Positions 49,530-62,600 of a stretch of DNA of 64,000 nucleotides are shown here, in pieces. This DNA is from Primulina eburnea (Eukaryota; Streptophyta; Magnoliopsida; Lamiales; Gesneriaceae), in assembly GCF_022965805.1 (NCBI RefSeq), contig NC_133103.1, positions 27,394,329-27,458,328 on the forward strand. The letters are read 5' to 3'. The stretch's first letter is position 1; each line of letters starts with the position of its first letter. The notes beneath the pieces are model-generated. The model was not told where the DNA came from. It did not search any database and saw only the letters and a program-made list of their open reading frames with translations. The position numbers and the translations under genes are program-made.

Positions 49530-50059
49530 ATGTACCATCAAGGGTTATGGGGTGGATTTGAATATTATATACTTTTAATTATTCACTAATAAGGCTCAGG
49601 CCCATTAAGTAGGTAACTAGTCCCATTAGTGCTTAATTAAAGTTTTAAAAATAATTTTGTTTAAATAAGTTTGTGAATTTATTAGCCGAGTTACTAAAAC
49701 GTTGGTATTTTTTTTGAAAAACTAACACCGATAAAATTTACGTCCCGGCATATAAAATCACATCAAAACCCCTAATTTTCAAAAATATGAAAAAACATCA
49801 ACCGTATTTTAAATAATAAAAAATAATTATATAATAAAAACATTTTCTATTTTTCAGCTCTCGGTCTCCGTTCCTCGATCGCAACTCGAATAATCCTTAA
49901 AATATAGTTTTATGCATAACGACAATAAAATCCTATTTAACATATAATCATGCATGTCACATAATCAATTAAACGATTAAATTCAATTAATTAGTCATTT
50001 TTCTTACTTCCTAGATTTGCATGCAGTTGAATTACGTCGTCTTAATTTTGGACTTTACA
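49530..50059 (-). repeat. C LTR (minus), start
   Basis: On the minus strand this begins TGTAAAGTCC at 50059 and runs into the part at 43883. It shares a block (GCGATCGAGGAACGGAGACC) with the A LTR. It lies in the oxygenase gene's last intron. Confidence 0.7.
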
Positions 50060-50291
50060 ATACTGGATATTGCAACTCACACATGCTATACGCTACCAAA
50101 ATAAAACAAAAAGCAAAAAATATCAACTTAGTGCACTAAGAGCGAATTTTGACTTAATTAATAAGCCAAGTTATTGGCAAATTTGGTTATTTTTGTTGAT
50201 GCAAGGATTTATATGGATTTTACGAAGGGTGTATGAATGTGCCAAAATCATAATGTTTGATTCATATAACATAGTTTGATAATTTTTTCAG
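50060..50291 (+). other. 3' end of the oxygenase gene's last intron
   Basis: AT-rich, ending AATTTTTTCAG at 50291, a good plant splice acceptor, directly before coding sequence of the oxygenase. Confidence 0.65.
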
Positions 50292-50312
50292 CCCATCTCA
50301 GATGATGAATTC

Positions 50313-52501
50313 TGTAATGCCCCAGAATTGTCGTAGAATTGATCAGACAAGATTAATGTAATGCCCAAGACTTGTAGAATTAATCAGATAAGATTATGAG
50401 ATGTTACAAGGGTTAAAAATGGAAATTTCGAAGGTGAGGCCGAAGCATCATCGCACCCGCGGTGCAACCAAGACCGCACCCGCGGTGCATGGACAGTAAG
50501 TTGGCAAGAAATTCCGAAGCATCACCGCACCCGCGGTGCTAGCCAGAGCGCACCCGCGGTGAAGATACCGCACCCGCGGTCTTGCACACACCGCACCCGC
50601 GGTCAAGACACCGCACCCGCGCTCGTTGCACTACCGCACCCGCGGTCATGCGTGTCGCATGAAAAATGATGCCACGTTTTATGATTTGCATGCAGTATAT
50701 ATATAGAAGAATTACACGTAAAATCCCTCAGAAATTCAGACAGAAGTCGAGATTTTGGAGAGAATATCCTTACGCCTTTTAGATTTGCGATTGTGGAAGA
50801 TCCGTCCATTAGAATTCAAATCCGACTTCAGTTTTGAGCTTCTTTCAACTTGAGCTACACAAGGACGTAAGTTTCGTTACGTTTTGAGATGTTTTGAGAA
50901 TACGATGTTGTTAGAATTGAATATGATTCAGATATGGTGTTTATGCTACAGTAGGTATTGTATAATCGACGTCAGATTTAAGAACAGACTGTTTATACAA
51001 TTGTTATGATTTTCAGAAGATATTGATTGAGATTAAACACTAGATTTGTATTGTTCTTGATTGAAGAATAGAGAGATTATTATTTTTATGTGTTCTGGAT
51101 AGATTATTCAGTATATATGTGAAGTCAGATCGAAGAAATCATACCGTATGCCTATGTTATGAATCTCAGCATATCTTGAGTTGCATTTGATAGATATTGA
51201 TATGCTGGAATTAGAAGAATGATAATATGGTATTGATTACGAGTTCTGATATGATATTTGTGATGTTGACATCGACGGGGTTATTCAGATTGTATGGTTA
51301 TACCGTCGAAACATCAGTTGATTTAGATTGATCAATTCAGATATGATTTCGATTAGATTGTGATATTATTGATATGACTCAGATGGTATCTTGTTCAAAC
51401 ATTGATCAGATTGTATACTGAATTGAGTATTGATCAGAACAGATTGTATAATGAGTTATTCACTGATACAGCGTATTCGATGTTGTCTTTTCAGATTGAG
51501 ATGGACAGAGTTGAATACAGATCATCGTCTTCGTCAGACCGGGACGACAAAGGTATGATTCATGTGATATTCGGGAAGAAACAACTCAATTGAGATCCCC
51601 ACTTGAGTTGCCCAATAAATCACATACTATATTCTTGTTTATGATTTATATGATTATGCTTTGTTTACTGATTGTATTCATGCATTTAAGATAGGACAGT
51701 TTGGAGATCAGCCAGACTGCTAGACGTTCGGCGATATCACAGCTTAGGGGAAGATCACCTCCCTTATTGTAGATGTGGATACAGATCAGGCCGAAGTTTA
51801 GGAATAAGACGTACAGCACCTCGATTGGGAGGGTAGGTGACAGCCAGTGACGTCTTATTCACCCCGGGATCCCTAGAGTTATAGATCGAGTCAAGTCTAG
51901 ACATGATTTGATTAGGAATTCATGCTTATATGGATGTGGCTCCTAGATCATGGGACCCATCGTTATTGCATTCAGTTGTGCTAGCATGTTTTTATGATTT
52001 AGATTGTTTATATGCATGTTTATCTGATTTGAGTTGCATGCTTAATTCCATAGATTATGAAATATATTGTGTTTATACATGATCGCATGTTTTATGAATT
52101 AGTTTGTTTATATACATGCTTACCATGTTTTATACTGGGATTTATTCTCACCGGAGTTATCCGGCTGTTGTCGTGTTTTGTATGTGTGCATGACAACAGG
52201 TGGGGCTGGATCAGGGTCGAGAAGATGATGAGAGAAGACGAGTTTAGCATGGTGATTCCGGACTTACAGTAGATTGGATTTTACTACTAGAACTTTAGTA
52301 GTGAATCTTAGATTAGAATGTTGTACATTATTGTATTTTAATACTGAATTTGTATTTTTATATACAGACATGTATAGTATTTAGATTCCATTACCTTCCG
52401 CAGTTATAATTTAAAAAGAAAAATTTTTGACCCTGTTTATCAGAACAGATAAATAAATCCCAACGGTGATTAAGAAGATGATTAGCGTCCGGGTCCCCAC
52501 A
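50313..52501 (+). repeat. E 5' LTR
   Basis: 2189 bp. Its first 44 bp are tandemly repeated with changes (50313-50356 and 50357-50398, both starting TGTAATGCCC). Holds eight GC-rich hairpin units and a TATATATATA run at 50696-50705. Confidence 0.93.
50451..50646. repeat. ACCGC-ACCC-GCGGT units, E 5' LTR (8 copies)
   Basis: Eight copies of CCGCACCCGCGGT or close variants. Each has arms ACCGC and GCGGT around the loop ACCC. The array ends about 50 bp before the TATA run. Confidence 0.92.
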
Positions 52502-52506
52502 ACAGG

Positions 52507-52518
52507 TGGTATCAGAGC
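52507..52518 (+). other. E primer binding site (initiator Met tRNA type)
   Basis: TGGTATCAGAGC, five bases after the LTR. Confidence 0.92.
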
Positions 52519-52877
52519 TTTAGGTTCCAGAACTGAAGGGTCCTTTAGCGATAGATCCTTTAGATTGAGATAGTCAGAATTGATAGATCCTTTAGATTGA
52601 GATAGAAGAGAATGAGCAAAGTAGATGAATTTTCTTTCCTTGCATGTGTGTGCTAGCATGAGATTGATTTAATGTTGATTGACATTATGTGCTGGCATGA
52701 GACTATGTGTTACTGCTTTAAGATACATGTTTACCTGATTATGTGATTGGAATTGGTATTATGTATTCTTAAGTATGAATCAGATCAGATTCATGATTAG
52801 CAGTAAGATGATCATGATCAGAGAAAGATTGGTACAGATTTGTAGTACTAGATTACTAAGGTTTTTGGTAATCAGAT

Positions 52878-53798
52878 ATACCGCCTCGGAGAATTCCAGA
52901 AAGGGGTAGTACTTCGACTGAACAGATAGGTGTATCAGAAACTCAGATCGAAGTAAAGTTAGCAGAATTTCAGTTATTTCAGCCGCCGATGTTTAGTGGT
53001 ATGGAGACATCTGAAGATTGTCAGAACTGGTTAGATAACATAGAAATATTGTTGAACCTAATCGACTGCACATATGAACAGAAAGTCAAATTAGTACTCC
53101 ACCAGTTACGAGAAGCTGCCAGAAGTTGGTGGATTACAATCAAAGGAGTATTAGCACAACGTGGTACTGTGATCACGTGGGAAGTCTTCAAAGCTGAATT
53201 CTATCAAAGATTTTTCTCAGTTTCCTATCGGGAGGACAAAAGAGCAGAATTTGAGAATTTGAGCCAAAGACAACTGAATGTTGATGAATATGCTGCAAAG
53301 TTCTCTACTTTATTGCATTTTGCTCCTCATTTAGCTGGGAATGATGAAGCTGTAGTGAATCAGTTCATCAGAGGATTGAATTCAGAGGTAGTTGCATTGA
53401 TGAATTTGCAGCGACCTTACCATTTTGATGATATCTTGAGTAGAGCAAAGAGAGCGGAAGCGAGTCTGATTAGACAGCTAGGGAGGTTGTGTGTGAAGCA
53501 ACCCCAGACGCAGCAATCCCCTCTTCGAATTGAGCGTGGTAGTACGAGTGGAAAGCAAGATTTGCTGAAAGCTCAAAGGAAACCGTTCAAGAAATTAGGA
53601 GGTGGTTCCTCTAGTTCCAGTGGTTCCAGCCCGAGCTATGCTGGGGTGTATTGCAGGACTTGTGGGGGGAGACATCCCACAGAGCAATGCCAGGGAGTGA
53701 CTGGTAGTTGCCATATTTGTAGACAACCGGGACACTTTGCTAGAGTCTGTCCCCAGAAAGGTTTCGAAGATCTTAAAGCACAGAGTCATTGGTGGTAA
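52878..53798 (+). pseudogene. E gag with lost start codon
   Basis: The frame is open from 52878, where it reads ATA-CCG-CCT-CGG-AGA; related elements begin Met-Pro-Pro-Arg-Arg, so the start appears to have changed from ATG to ATA. The first in-frame ATG is 52989. The gag core is complete (DCQNWLDNIEILLNL, AARSWWITIKG, EFYQRFFSVSYRED, QFIRGLNSEV). Two zinc-binding boxes follow, CRTCGGRHPTEQC and CHICRQPGHFARVC, near 53650 and 53710. Stop TAA at 53796. If translation starts at 52989 the protein lacks about 37 residues. Confidence 0.8.
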
Positions 53799-56390
53799 TG
53801 ACTAAAGAACAGACTCAGAATTCACAACAGGTACTATTTCTTGTATGATTATATGCATAGGTATTGATATGTACTAATGCATTATTTATGAGAATCTGTG
53901 ATTGAGTAGCATGGAGATATGCTATATCTGTTGGATCTGGGTATACTGTAGTATTGATTCCTTGGTTGTTGAGGAATATATTGATATCAGAAATTTCTAT
54001 GACATATGATATACTACGGTTAGATAAGAATGAGAGTGAACTAGATTGCGATGTACTTGTGTTATATGATTCCGATTGCATTATTGACATGTATATGCTA
54101 AACAAGTACAGAAATATCGTAGAATGTGTGCCAGAAACGGTAAGATTCAGACCAGATCTGGCTGATAAACGGAGATTTTCCGGTAAGGATTCTAGATCCA
54201 GAATTCTTTAGATCATTATATTGTTTATGACTCGATTATTACAAAAAGGAACAGATGGTATCCTTATGTATTCAATAGATCCATTGAAATCGAGTCTAGC
54301 AGTGACAAAGTTGCTAGTAATATAATAGTTGACTGGTGTTTGCCTAGATAAGATTTCAGATGTGTTTGATATCAGAAAGGTAGATTTCAGAATTGAATCA
54401 ATACCGAGTATTGCTGGTATATTAGAACAAAGTACAGAATGACTGACAGAATTGATATAATTGACAGATAAAAGAACATTAGCTGAGAAATCCAGTTGAT
54501 TGAGTGTTTCTCTGGAAGATATTTCAGTTCTGTTTCTAAATTGATAGCGTTTAGGTTGCAGAAGTATTCTGAAAATTATGCTTGGTATATCTATGATTTA
54601 TTGATATATTGCGGCATTTGATTGATTATATTGAATATTCGAAGACCGTGTTAAATATTCAGAGAACTATGATCATTGTATACAGAAATGGGTCAGGTAT
54701 GAATCCAATATGCAGTTATGGATACAGTGTTTATTCAGAATATGCAGTATCTGAAGATCGATTGATTTAGATAGTTAAGACAGAAAGATCAGGAATTCCA
54801 GAATGTCAGAAATTTATTATCTGCAGATTATCTTATTCTGATTATTTTATTCTCTCATTGTTATATATCTGTTGAGTATTGTTATTGTTCTACATCAGTA
54901 TTTGTGCGATATCTTATATTGTTGGGAGCATATGTTATTTGCAGATAAGATATAGCAGTTGATATGGGCAGTATGAGGATTGGTCAGATAGCCAGAATTT
55001 ACAGTTGCTTGATTTTGTTATTTTATGAGTTTTCTTAAACTCACTAGATCTGTGTAGGTTCTTTCTGTTCTGAATCTGTGTAATATTACTGTTATTGTGA
55101 ATCAGTGTTGATACAGTTTATTGTAACCAGTTGAGTGTACATCAGTTCAGAAATCAGAGGGTTCAGAATTGTATTTTGCTACTCAGAACAGAACATTAAT
55201 CAGATTAACAGATATGTGATTTGGTGTTGTCTCAGATTGATTATTTTATGATATCAGATGTTTCAGAATTGGTTACAGATTTTGCTATTGATAGTCAGAG
55301 CCGAATACCATGTAGGTATTTCTTCTTTAATTTATGATTATTCACTGATTTGTTTATACAGGATAGTTCGAATCTGAATTCACGGATAACATCAGAACCG
55401 AACAGTTATGGATTCAGTTTTCATTCAGATAGTTATGAATGTACGTTATTCGAACAGACAGTTGTGATATAAACAGATTAGATCAGTTGTAACAGAATTT
55501 GTACAGAAATATTGGCAGAAAGTGTACTGATAAGTCTGAATTGCTAACAGAAGAAGACAAAGAGATAGAAATCAGAAGCTTATTACAGATTTTGTATATT
55601 TCTGAATAGAAATGGGAGTACATTTCTATGGCTTTCGTAATAAAATTACCGCCATTTTCTTTAGATTATGATATGATATGATTATGATTGACAGATTATT
55701 CAATCTATATCTATCAGTTTGTATCAGATTACGTACAAACAGAACCAGATGGCATAGATCAATGTCAAAGAAATAGTCAAATTGACGAGAATGCAAGAAT
55801 TAGATGATATCAGATTGTGATTTTGACGGAGTTGTACTTGTGATAGATTATATCATAAGCTCTCTTGTGCAGATTTATTACAGATTGACAGATAGTCAGA
55901 GTATATTACCAGATATTGACAGATAATTGTAGAGCTTTAGTACTGGATGTTAGTACTAGTTGATATAGATTATTGTCATTGTGTAACTTACTGTATGACA
56001 ATAGCTATCAAGATAGTTCAGAATGGATAGATTTAAGAAACCAATGTCGGATGATGACGATTGGTATTGGAATATGAAGATTGATTATGTCCTAGATTGG
56101 GATAAACAGATAGGATAACAACTACAGATGGTATTGTTTTGTTATAGATTACAGGTTGGTATATACGGATGTTGTATAACCAATATTGTGAGATGAATTC
56201 AGTCAAAAGGATTGTGAGAAGTATTGTGATAGGATACTTCTTGACTTTGTATTCCTGATTAGAATCAAAAATGGATACAAGGGAGATATTGCCGAATGAT
56301 GTTATTAAAAGGAGTTTGGATGGTAAACTCTGTTTGCCTCTATTAGATTGGGATTGATTAGTTGCGAGTTCGAGGACGAACTCAGTTCTA
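53799..56390 (+). pseudogene. E pol, heavily decayed
   Basis: No frame is open for long, and the DNA is AT-rich with many TGATAT/CAGAAT strings. Remnants remain. Protease-like: DSDCIIDMYMLNKYR near 54075, where Gly-Met-Asp would be expected, and VRFRPDLADKRRF near 54140. Integrase-like: a block near 55931-56045 resembling the region after HPQTDGQ in B, with a stop where Trp is expected. RT and RNase H motifs are not recognisable. Confidence 0.65.
56366..56383 (+). other. Hairpin next to the E polypurine tract
   Basis: Arms GAGTTCG and CGAACTC around the loop AGGA. The polypurine tract AGAGGGGGAGAAA follows at 56391-56403. Confidence 0.72.
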
Positions 56391-56403
56391 AGAGGGGGAG
56401 AAA
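56391..56403 (+). other. E polypurine tract
   Basis: AGAGGGGGAGAAA directly before the 3' LTR. Confidence 0.9.
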
Positions 56404-58573
56404 TGTAATGCCCCAGAATTGTCGTAGAATTGATCAGACAAGATTAATGTAATGCCCAAGACTTGTAGAATTAATCAGATAAGATTATGAGATGTTACAA
56501 GGGTTAAAAATGGAAATTTCGAAGGTGAGGCCGAAGCATCATCGCACCCGCGGTGCAACCAAGACCGCACCCGCGGTGCATGGACAGTAAGTTGGCAAGA
56601 AATTCCGAAGCATCACCGCACCCGCGGTTCTAGCCAGAGCGCACCCGCGGTGAAGATACCGCACCCGCGGTCTTGCACACACCGCACCCGCGCTCCTTGC
56701 ACTACCGCACCCGCGGTCATGCGTGTCGCATGAAAAATGATGCCACGTTTTATGATTTGCATGCAGTATATATATAGAAGAATTACACGTAAAATCCCTC
56801 AGAAATTCAGACAGAAGTCGAGATTTTGGAGAGAATATCCTTACGCCTTTTAGATTTGCGATTGTGGAAGATCCGTCCATTAGAATTCAAATCCGACTTC
56901 AGTTTTGAGCTTCTTTCAACTTGAGCTACACAAGGACGTAAGTTTCGTTACGTTTTGAGATGTTTTGAGAATACGATGTTGTTAGAATTGAATATGATTC
57001 AGATATGGTGTTTATGCTACAGTAGGTATTGTATAATCGACGTCAGATTTAAGAACAGACTGTTTATACAATTGTTATGATTTTCAGAAGATATTGATTG
57101 AGATTAAACACTAGATTTGTATTGTTCTTGATTGAAGAATAGAGAGATGATTATTTTTATGTGTTCTGGATAGATTATTCAGTATATATGTGAAGTCAGA
57201 TCGAAGAAATCATACCGTATGCCTATGTTATGAATCTCAGCATATCTTGAGTTGCATTTGATAGATATTGATATGCTGGAATTAGAAGAATGATAATATG
57301 GTATTGATTACGAGTTCTGATATGATATTTGTGATGTTGACATCGACGGGGTTATTCAGATTGTATGGTTATACCGTCGAAACATCAGTTGATTTAGATT
57401 GATCAGATTCAGATATGATTTCGATTAGATTGTGATATTATTGATATGACTCAGATGGTATCTTGTTCAGACATTGATCAGATTGTATATTGAATTGAGT
57501 ATTGATCAGAACAGATTGTATAATGAGTTATTCACTGATACAGCGTATTCGATTTTGTCTTTTCAGATTGAGATGGACAGAGTTGAATACAGATAATCGT
57601 CTTCGTCAGACCGGGACGACAAAGGTATGATTCATGTGATATTCGGGAAGAAACAACTCAATTGAGTTCCCCACTTGAGTTGCCCAATAAATCACATACT
57701 ATATTCTTGTTTATGATTTATATGATTATGTTTTGTTTACTGATTGTATTCATGCATTTAAGATAGGACAGTTTGGAGATCAGCCAGACTGCTAGACGTT
57801 CGGCGATATCACAGCTTAGGGGAAGATCACCTCCCTTATTGTAGATGTGGATACAGATCAGGCCGAAGTCTAGGAATAAGACGTACAGCACCTCGATTGG
57901 GAGGGTAGGTGACAGCCAGTGACGTCTTATTCACCCCGGGATCCTAAGAGTTATAGATCGAGTCAAGTCTAGACATGATTTGATTAGGACTTCATGCTTA
58001 TATGGATGTGGCTCCTAGATCATGGGACCCATCGTTATTGCTTTCAGTTGTGCTAGCATGTTTTTATAATTTAGATTGTTTATATGCATGTTTATCTGAT
58101 TTGAGTTGCATGCTTAATTCCATAGATTATGAAATATATTGTGTTTATACATGATCGCATGTTTTATGAATTAGTTTGTTTATATACATGCTTACCATGT
58201 TTTATACTGAGATTTATTCTCACCGGAGTTATCCGGCTGTTGTCGTGTTTTGTATGTGTGCATGACAACAGGTGGGGCTGGATCAGGGTCGAGAAGATGA
58301 TGAGAGAAGACGAGTTTAGCGTGTTGATTTCGGACTTACAGTGGATTGGATTTTACTACTAGAACTTTAGTAGTGAACCTTAGATTAGAATGTTGTACAT
58401 TATTGTATTTTAATACTGAATTTGTATTTTTATATACAGACATGTATAGTATTTAGATTACATTACCTTCCGCAGTTATAATTTAAAAAGAAAAATTTTA
58501 GACCCTGTTTATCAGAACAGATAATTAAATCCCAACGGTGATTAAGAAGATGATTAGCGTCCGGGTCCCCACA
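56404..58573 (+). repeat. E 3' LTR
   Basis: 2170 bp, near-identical to the 5' LTR. The main difference is one hairpin unit fewer. Ends GGGTCCCCACA at 58573. Confidence 0.93.
56542..56718. repeat. ACCGC-ACCC-GCGGT units, E 3' LTR (7 copies)
   Basis: Seven copies. Relative to the 5' LTR one unit and its spacer (about 20 bp, near 50596-50620) is missing. Confidence 0.92.
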
Positions 58574-58806
58574 AATTCAAAAGTGTCGATCACATGGTGT
58601 GGGCTAGCAGTACAGGACCAAGGATCTCGGTGGCTAGCTTCTTCGGTAGGGACTCCATGACGATTATGAATGTGTATGTTCCGATTGATGAGTTGCTATC
58701 GGAAGACGATCCACCAAAATATCGTGGAACCACAGCGTCCGGCTATGCTGAATTTGACGAAACAAGGGGCTTGATGGCTCTTCTCACGGCTTCATTTCAG
58801 ACTTGA

Positions 58807-59639
58807 GCTCCGTCTGGATTTAAATACTTTATACTTTTAAAAGTGGTTAAATTGGCTTTTAAAAGTGGTTTTTTAATTAAAAGTTAAGTTATTTTTACGT
58901 TTACTAAAAAGCCATCGAAACACATATCTAATTATAAAAGCATTTTTTTCTATATAAAAAAATGTTTTTAATCAAAACATTTACAATCCAAAGGCACCCT
59001 TAGTTGAAGATTAAAGGGAAGGGATGAGACGGGTGAATTTTATTATTATAATTGAATGAGATATTTCTATTTGATTTAGTCCTGAAATTTTTAAATTTCA
59101 ACATAATGTAGCAGAAATCATAACTACCAACAAAAACTGACAGAAGAATCTTGATCTTTAAATTGTTAGTTTGGAAGAAACAGAGATTGGCTTTTCCAAC
59201 CAAAACTGTAATTCCATTTCGAAACAGCAAAATCGAGGCCAACTAAAAGAATCAGGCAAAGACAGATTAAGTGGGTCAATCTTATCTGCAAGCTTTAGCT
59301 GTGGTATCAACAGCTTGAAGACAAAGGACCCTATTCAAAAGTTACCGGGGTACTCTAAAGGTTACAATTCATAAATCTTCTCCAGAGCATCTCATTATCA
59401 AATAGTTACCAGTTAATATGAATTAAACGTAAAGCTTCACATAAAGTTAAAAAGGTTCGATTTAATAAGAAACCTGTCGGCAAAAAAGTGCTGTAAAAAC
59501 ATATACCTCCCAAAAGGGCCATAGGCTAGGTGTATACTCGGCTAATTAAGGTATTGGAGTGATGCAAAAGATACAATCCTACAAAATCCAATTCATAGGA
59601 TAATCAGGATAACATGTTGATGCTAATCGATGTGTAGTC
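58807..59639. other. Intergenic region between convergent host genes
   Basis: Holds the 3' flanks of the oxygenase (+) and the HR-like lesion gene (-). 58830-59000 is AT-rich with runs like TTTTAAAAGTGGTT and ends near CAAAGGCACCC, reminiscent of a small hAT-type MITE; I could not match two ends. Nothing else recognised. Confidence 0.4.
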
Positions 59640-62600
59640 TTAATTCGTCTTTGCTTTGGGAACCTTCTTCTTCGGTGATCTGTTAGGTATAGAGTTTTTC
59701 ATGCCAATGAAGAAGAGTAGCGCACCGAGTAATGCCAAACTCTGGTTAAGAGATTAAGCAAAAAACGGTCGATTATCAATGCTAAGAATAAGAAATTATC
59801 ATCAGAGAAAAATAAATGAAGTAGACACTCCGGTAAATTTATATAAAGTACAAAAAATAACCTTGGGTTGAAGGTTGAATTTGTACCTGTGTAAATTTGA
59901 CAAATAGTTGATTAAATTCTTTCTTCTCAGCTTCGTAATTGTAGAAGTCATACAAGATCGGTGCTGAGATCGCTTGATGCAAAAGCTATAAGAGCAAGAA
60001 ACAGGAAGAACCGATGAGATAATCAAGTTTTCATGATAAAAACTAAATGAACAAAGATTGGATAAATGGGCATACAAGGATGATGGCCCCAAAAGTGCTC
60101 CCAAACACGAAGAGCAGGCTCCCCAGCGACTTCATCACGATGGCACCCATGATCAAATGTTTCATCTGACATAAAGTTCACAAGTCATAAGAATGCTTGT
60201 TTGATCTTTTTAAAACATAGGATTGTTACCAGTCCACTTTCCAAAATTAGATTAGAGAAGTTTGGGAAAGCAATTCTTACTTCCACTCGCGGCACTTGGA
60301 TCCCGGTCTGGGTTGCAACATGCTTCGAGAATATATTGAACTTAGGCTTCAAAGCCTTTACTGCTGGCCCTCCATCAGCTCCGAACTCATTGAACCTAGA
60401 TAAAGAAATATATAAATTGAATTCACAAAAAAATTCAAATTAGGGCAACTGTCCCCATCAATGAAAAAATGTAAAATAGATAAATGTTGAACTTATTTTC
60501 TAGCACTAGCAAGTATTCATTGTTTAAAGGTCAATCCATTGGCTTGTCTGGATAACAATTTCCTTGTCAATTCACAGATCGACTCATTAAATCTTTCTAT
60601 GATCAATTTGATAATTGATCCCCAAATTGGATTTGGGTGTACAAGTCAAACGTCGTCGCATGCCAATCAAGACCATCCTTTATGTAGTAAACATTCGAAG
60701 GATCAAAATTTTTGACAGGGAGGATAGATCAGCGCCAACCATTTACTTATTATTTGACACAAAAACATCCCTACAATATATTTCATTTTCTTTTCTAAAT
60801 ATTAATTATCACCTCCCAACATGATCATTATTCTTAATTAAACTTTTCAACCTTTCCGAGAAACAACCTACTGTTATTTTAAACTTTAACACGAAATAAT
60901 GCTTTTTAAAATTTATAAATTATAAATACCCAATGTCAAAAGAGACAAAAACTTAAAACCACTTTACAAATTTTGTTTTTTTCCCCCAAAAATAGATTCC
61001 ATTGCCAATTACATTTTGGGAAAAGTAACATAACCAAACAAAGCCTCCATGTTTCAGAAAACTAAATACGAAATTTGAAGATTTTAAACTCGAGTGCCAG
61101 CCCTTAATCACGAACATCAAAGAATTTAAAGCAGAATTGATGGAATTATTAGAGTAGGTGCCTGACAAACCAACTTGTTGCTCAGAAGTTTATTGACTCT
61201 AATGTAAAACAATATTTATTTTAACAATATTTTACGATTTCATTCGATCATGATATAATACTTTATCTGTATACCTATGCAAGCTGCATAGATAGTTTTT
61301 TAATATACAATAGGTACCATGAGGTCTGTCTCGCAACGTAATATCATGAAATTCGTTAGGACGTGTACCGTATATTCTAAACAGGTTCTTAGTCGAATCA
61401 ACTGCCTAAAACAAGGATAAAAGTCTCTCGAGCTCGAGACTAGTACATGTAATGTAAACGCGATGTCTCAATGGCAAGGGCATGAAGATGTCCATTCACA
61501 CAGATGGATGATCATATGATGCACTGAACAACTCTCCCTCGAATTGTCCAAGTGGTTCTCACATATCGAGTAGAATAGTCTGCGGTTATGGTTGTACACC
61601 ATTAGTCCTTTGACCCAGGACAACGTATTATCATGCAGTTTAATCCGTTTATCGACTCCATTGAGGGTCATCAGGTGAGAGGTTGGGTATAGTTTCGAAA
61701 TACATAGGAGCAAATGTATTATAATCGGGGATTCACCGTTTTCCTATGGGTTAAGATATTCTATATGATATGATGAGTTAATAGTGCAAGGAGTCTCTGG
61801 TCAGAGCAAAAATGCACTTTAGGGAAATGTGTTTTCCTAGTTGCACATATCATACCACTGGTAGTACTCAAAGATAAATCGCATCGTTATCGAATTCAAA
61901 TGCAACTCTCAATATACCAATGGTTGCAGATTTAATCGTGATATATGTGTTGAAGGAACTGTACGGTACGCTAACCATGACCAAAGGTTCTGGCAGGCAC
62001 TATTGATGATACTTAGGGGATCATGAGACCATACTACTAGACGCTCTTACCATGATCCGATGGATGCAATCAGAAATGAGTTCTGATATTCTTGATCAAG
62101 AAGTTGATGAAAAAAATGGGACTAACTAGGTTAAACCCTAATAAGAATAAATGTTATTCTGAATCACATGAAGATATGGACCCACGGCTATTTGTATCTA
62201 TGGACCATTGAGGGTCACACAAGTATCGGATTTTGTGTTCCCATTGAGAAAATCAAAATTCAAGGAGTTGAAATTTGGTAACTATAGTTTGTTGGAGACC
62301 AAACATGAAGCTTATAAAGGTATTTATGAGTTGATTCCATAAGATGGAAGAAATAGAAGTTAACTTAATTGCTAATTAAGGAAGGAGAGTGGAGCTGCCT
62401 TTTTTGTGATGGAGTTTACCAAACTGGCAGTCGCCCACCCAATATGGTATGTGAAAATTTTGATGTTCGAAATGTTCAATTTTTTCATTATATGAACAAG
62501 ACTTATATCCTTGATGCATCGTCACTCTCGGATCGTCGATCAGGACTATAATGAGTTCAGAATCATTTATTTAGTGAATTTTGAATTTACTAATTAAATG

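Larger units (their letters stand above)
50313..58573 (+). mobile_element. Ty3 element E
   Basis: Target AATTC at 50308-50312 and 58574-58578. Two LTRs (2189 and 2170 bp), Met-type primer site, gag, a badly decayed pol region, polypurine tract. LTR ends (TGTAATGCCC, TCCCCACA) are the same as in B, so B and E are related families. LTRs are near-identical by eye although pol is unreadable, pointing to recent movement with borrowed enzymes. Confidence 0.93.
50292..58806 (+). pseudogene. 2-oxoglutarate/Fe(II) oxygenase, last exon (ACC oxidase homolog-like), split by E
   Basis: Exon parts 50292-50312 and 58579-58806. The left part encodes PISDDEF and the right part continues in frame KSVDHMVWASS. 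The combined exon corresponds to the C-terminal end of plant ACC-oxidase-homolog enzymes: the distal iron-binding His (in VDH), the 2-oxoglutarate-binding Arg-x-Ser (GPRISVASFF), then ELLSEDDPPKYR and a stop at 58804. These soluble enzymes oxidise small molecules with 2-oxoglutarate; the substrate cannot be told here. The proximal His-x-Asp would be in an upstream exon, not seen. Element E inserted between codons and duplicated AATTC. The only earlier gene sequence in the window is the intron end, itself invaded by C. Unless E is spliced out, the gene is dead. Confidence 0.85.

Noticed and set aside
58594..58806. A separate small gene starting at ATG 58594
   Set aside because: It is the in-frame continuation of the oxygenase last exon split by E; the Met is internal.
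58830..59000. hAT-type MITE between the host genes
   Set aside because: Only a suggestive end sequence and AT-rich inverted-looking runs; paired termini and an 8-bp duplication were not found.
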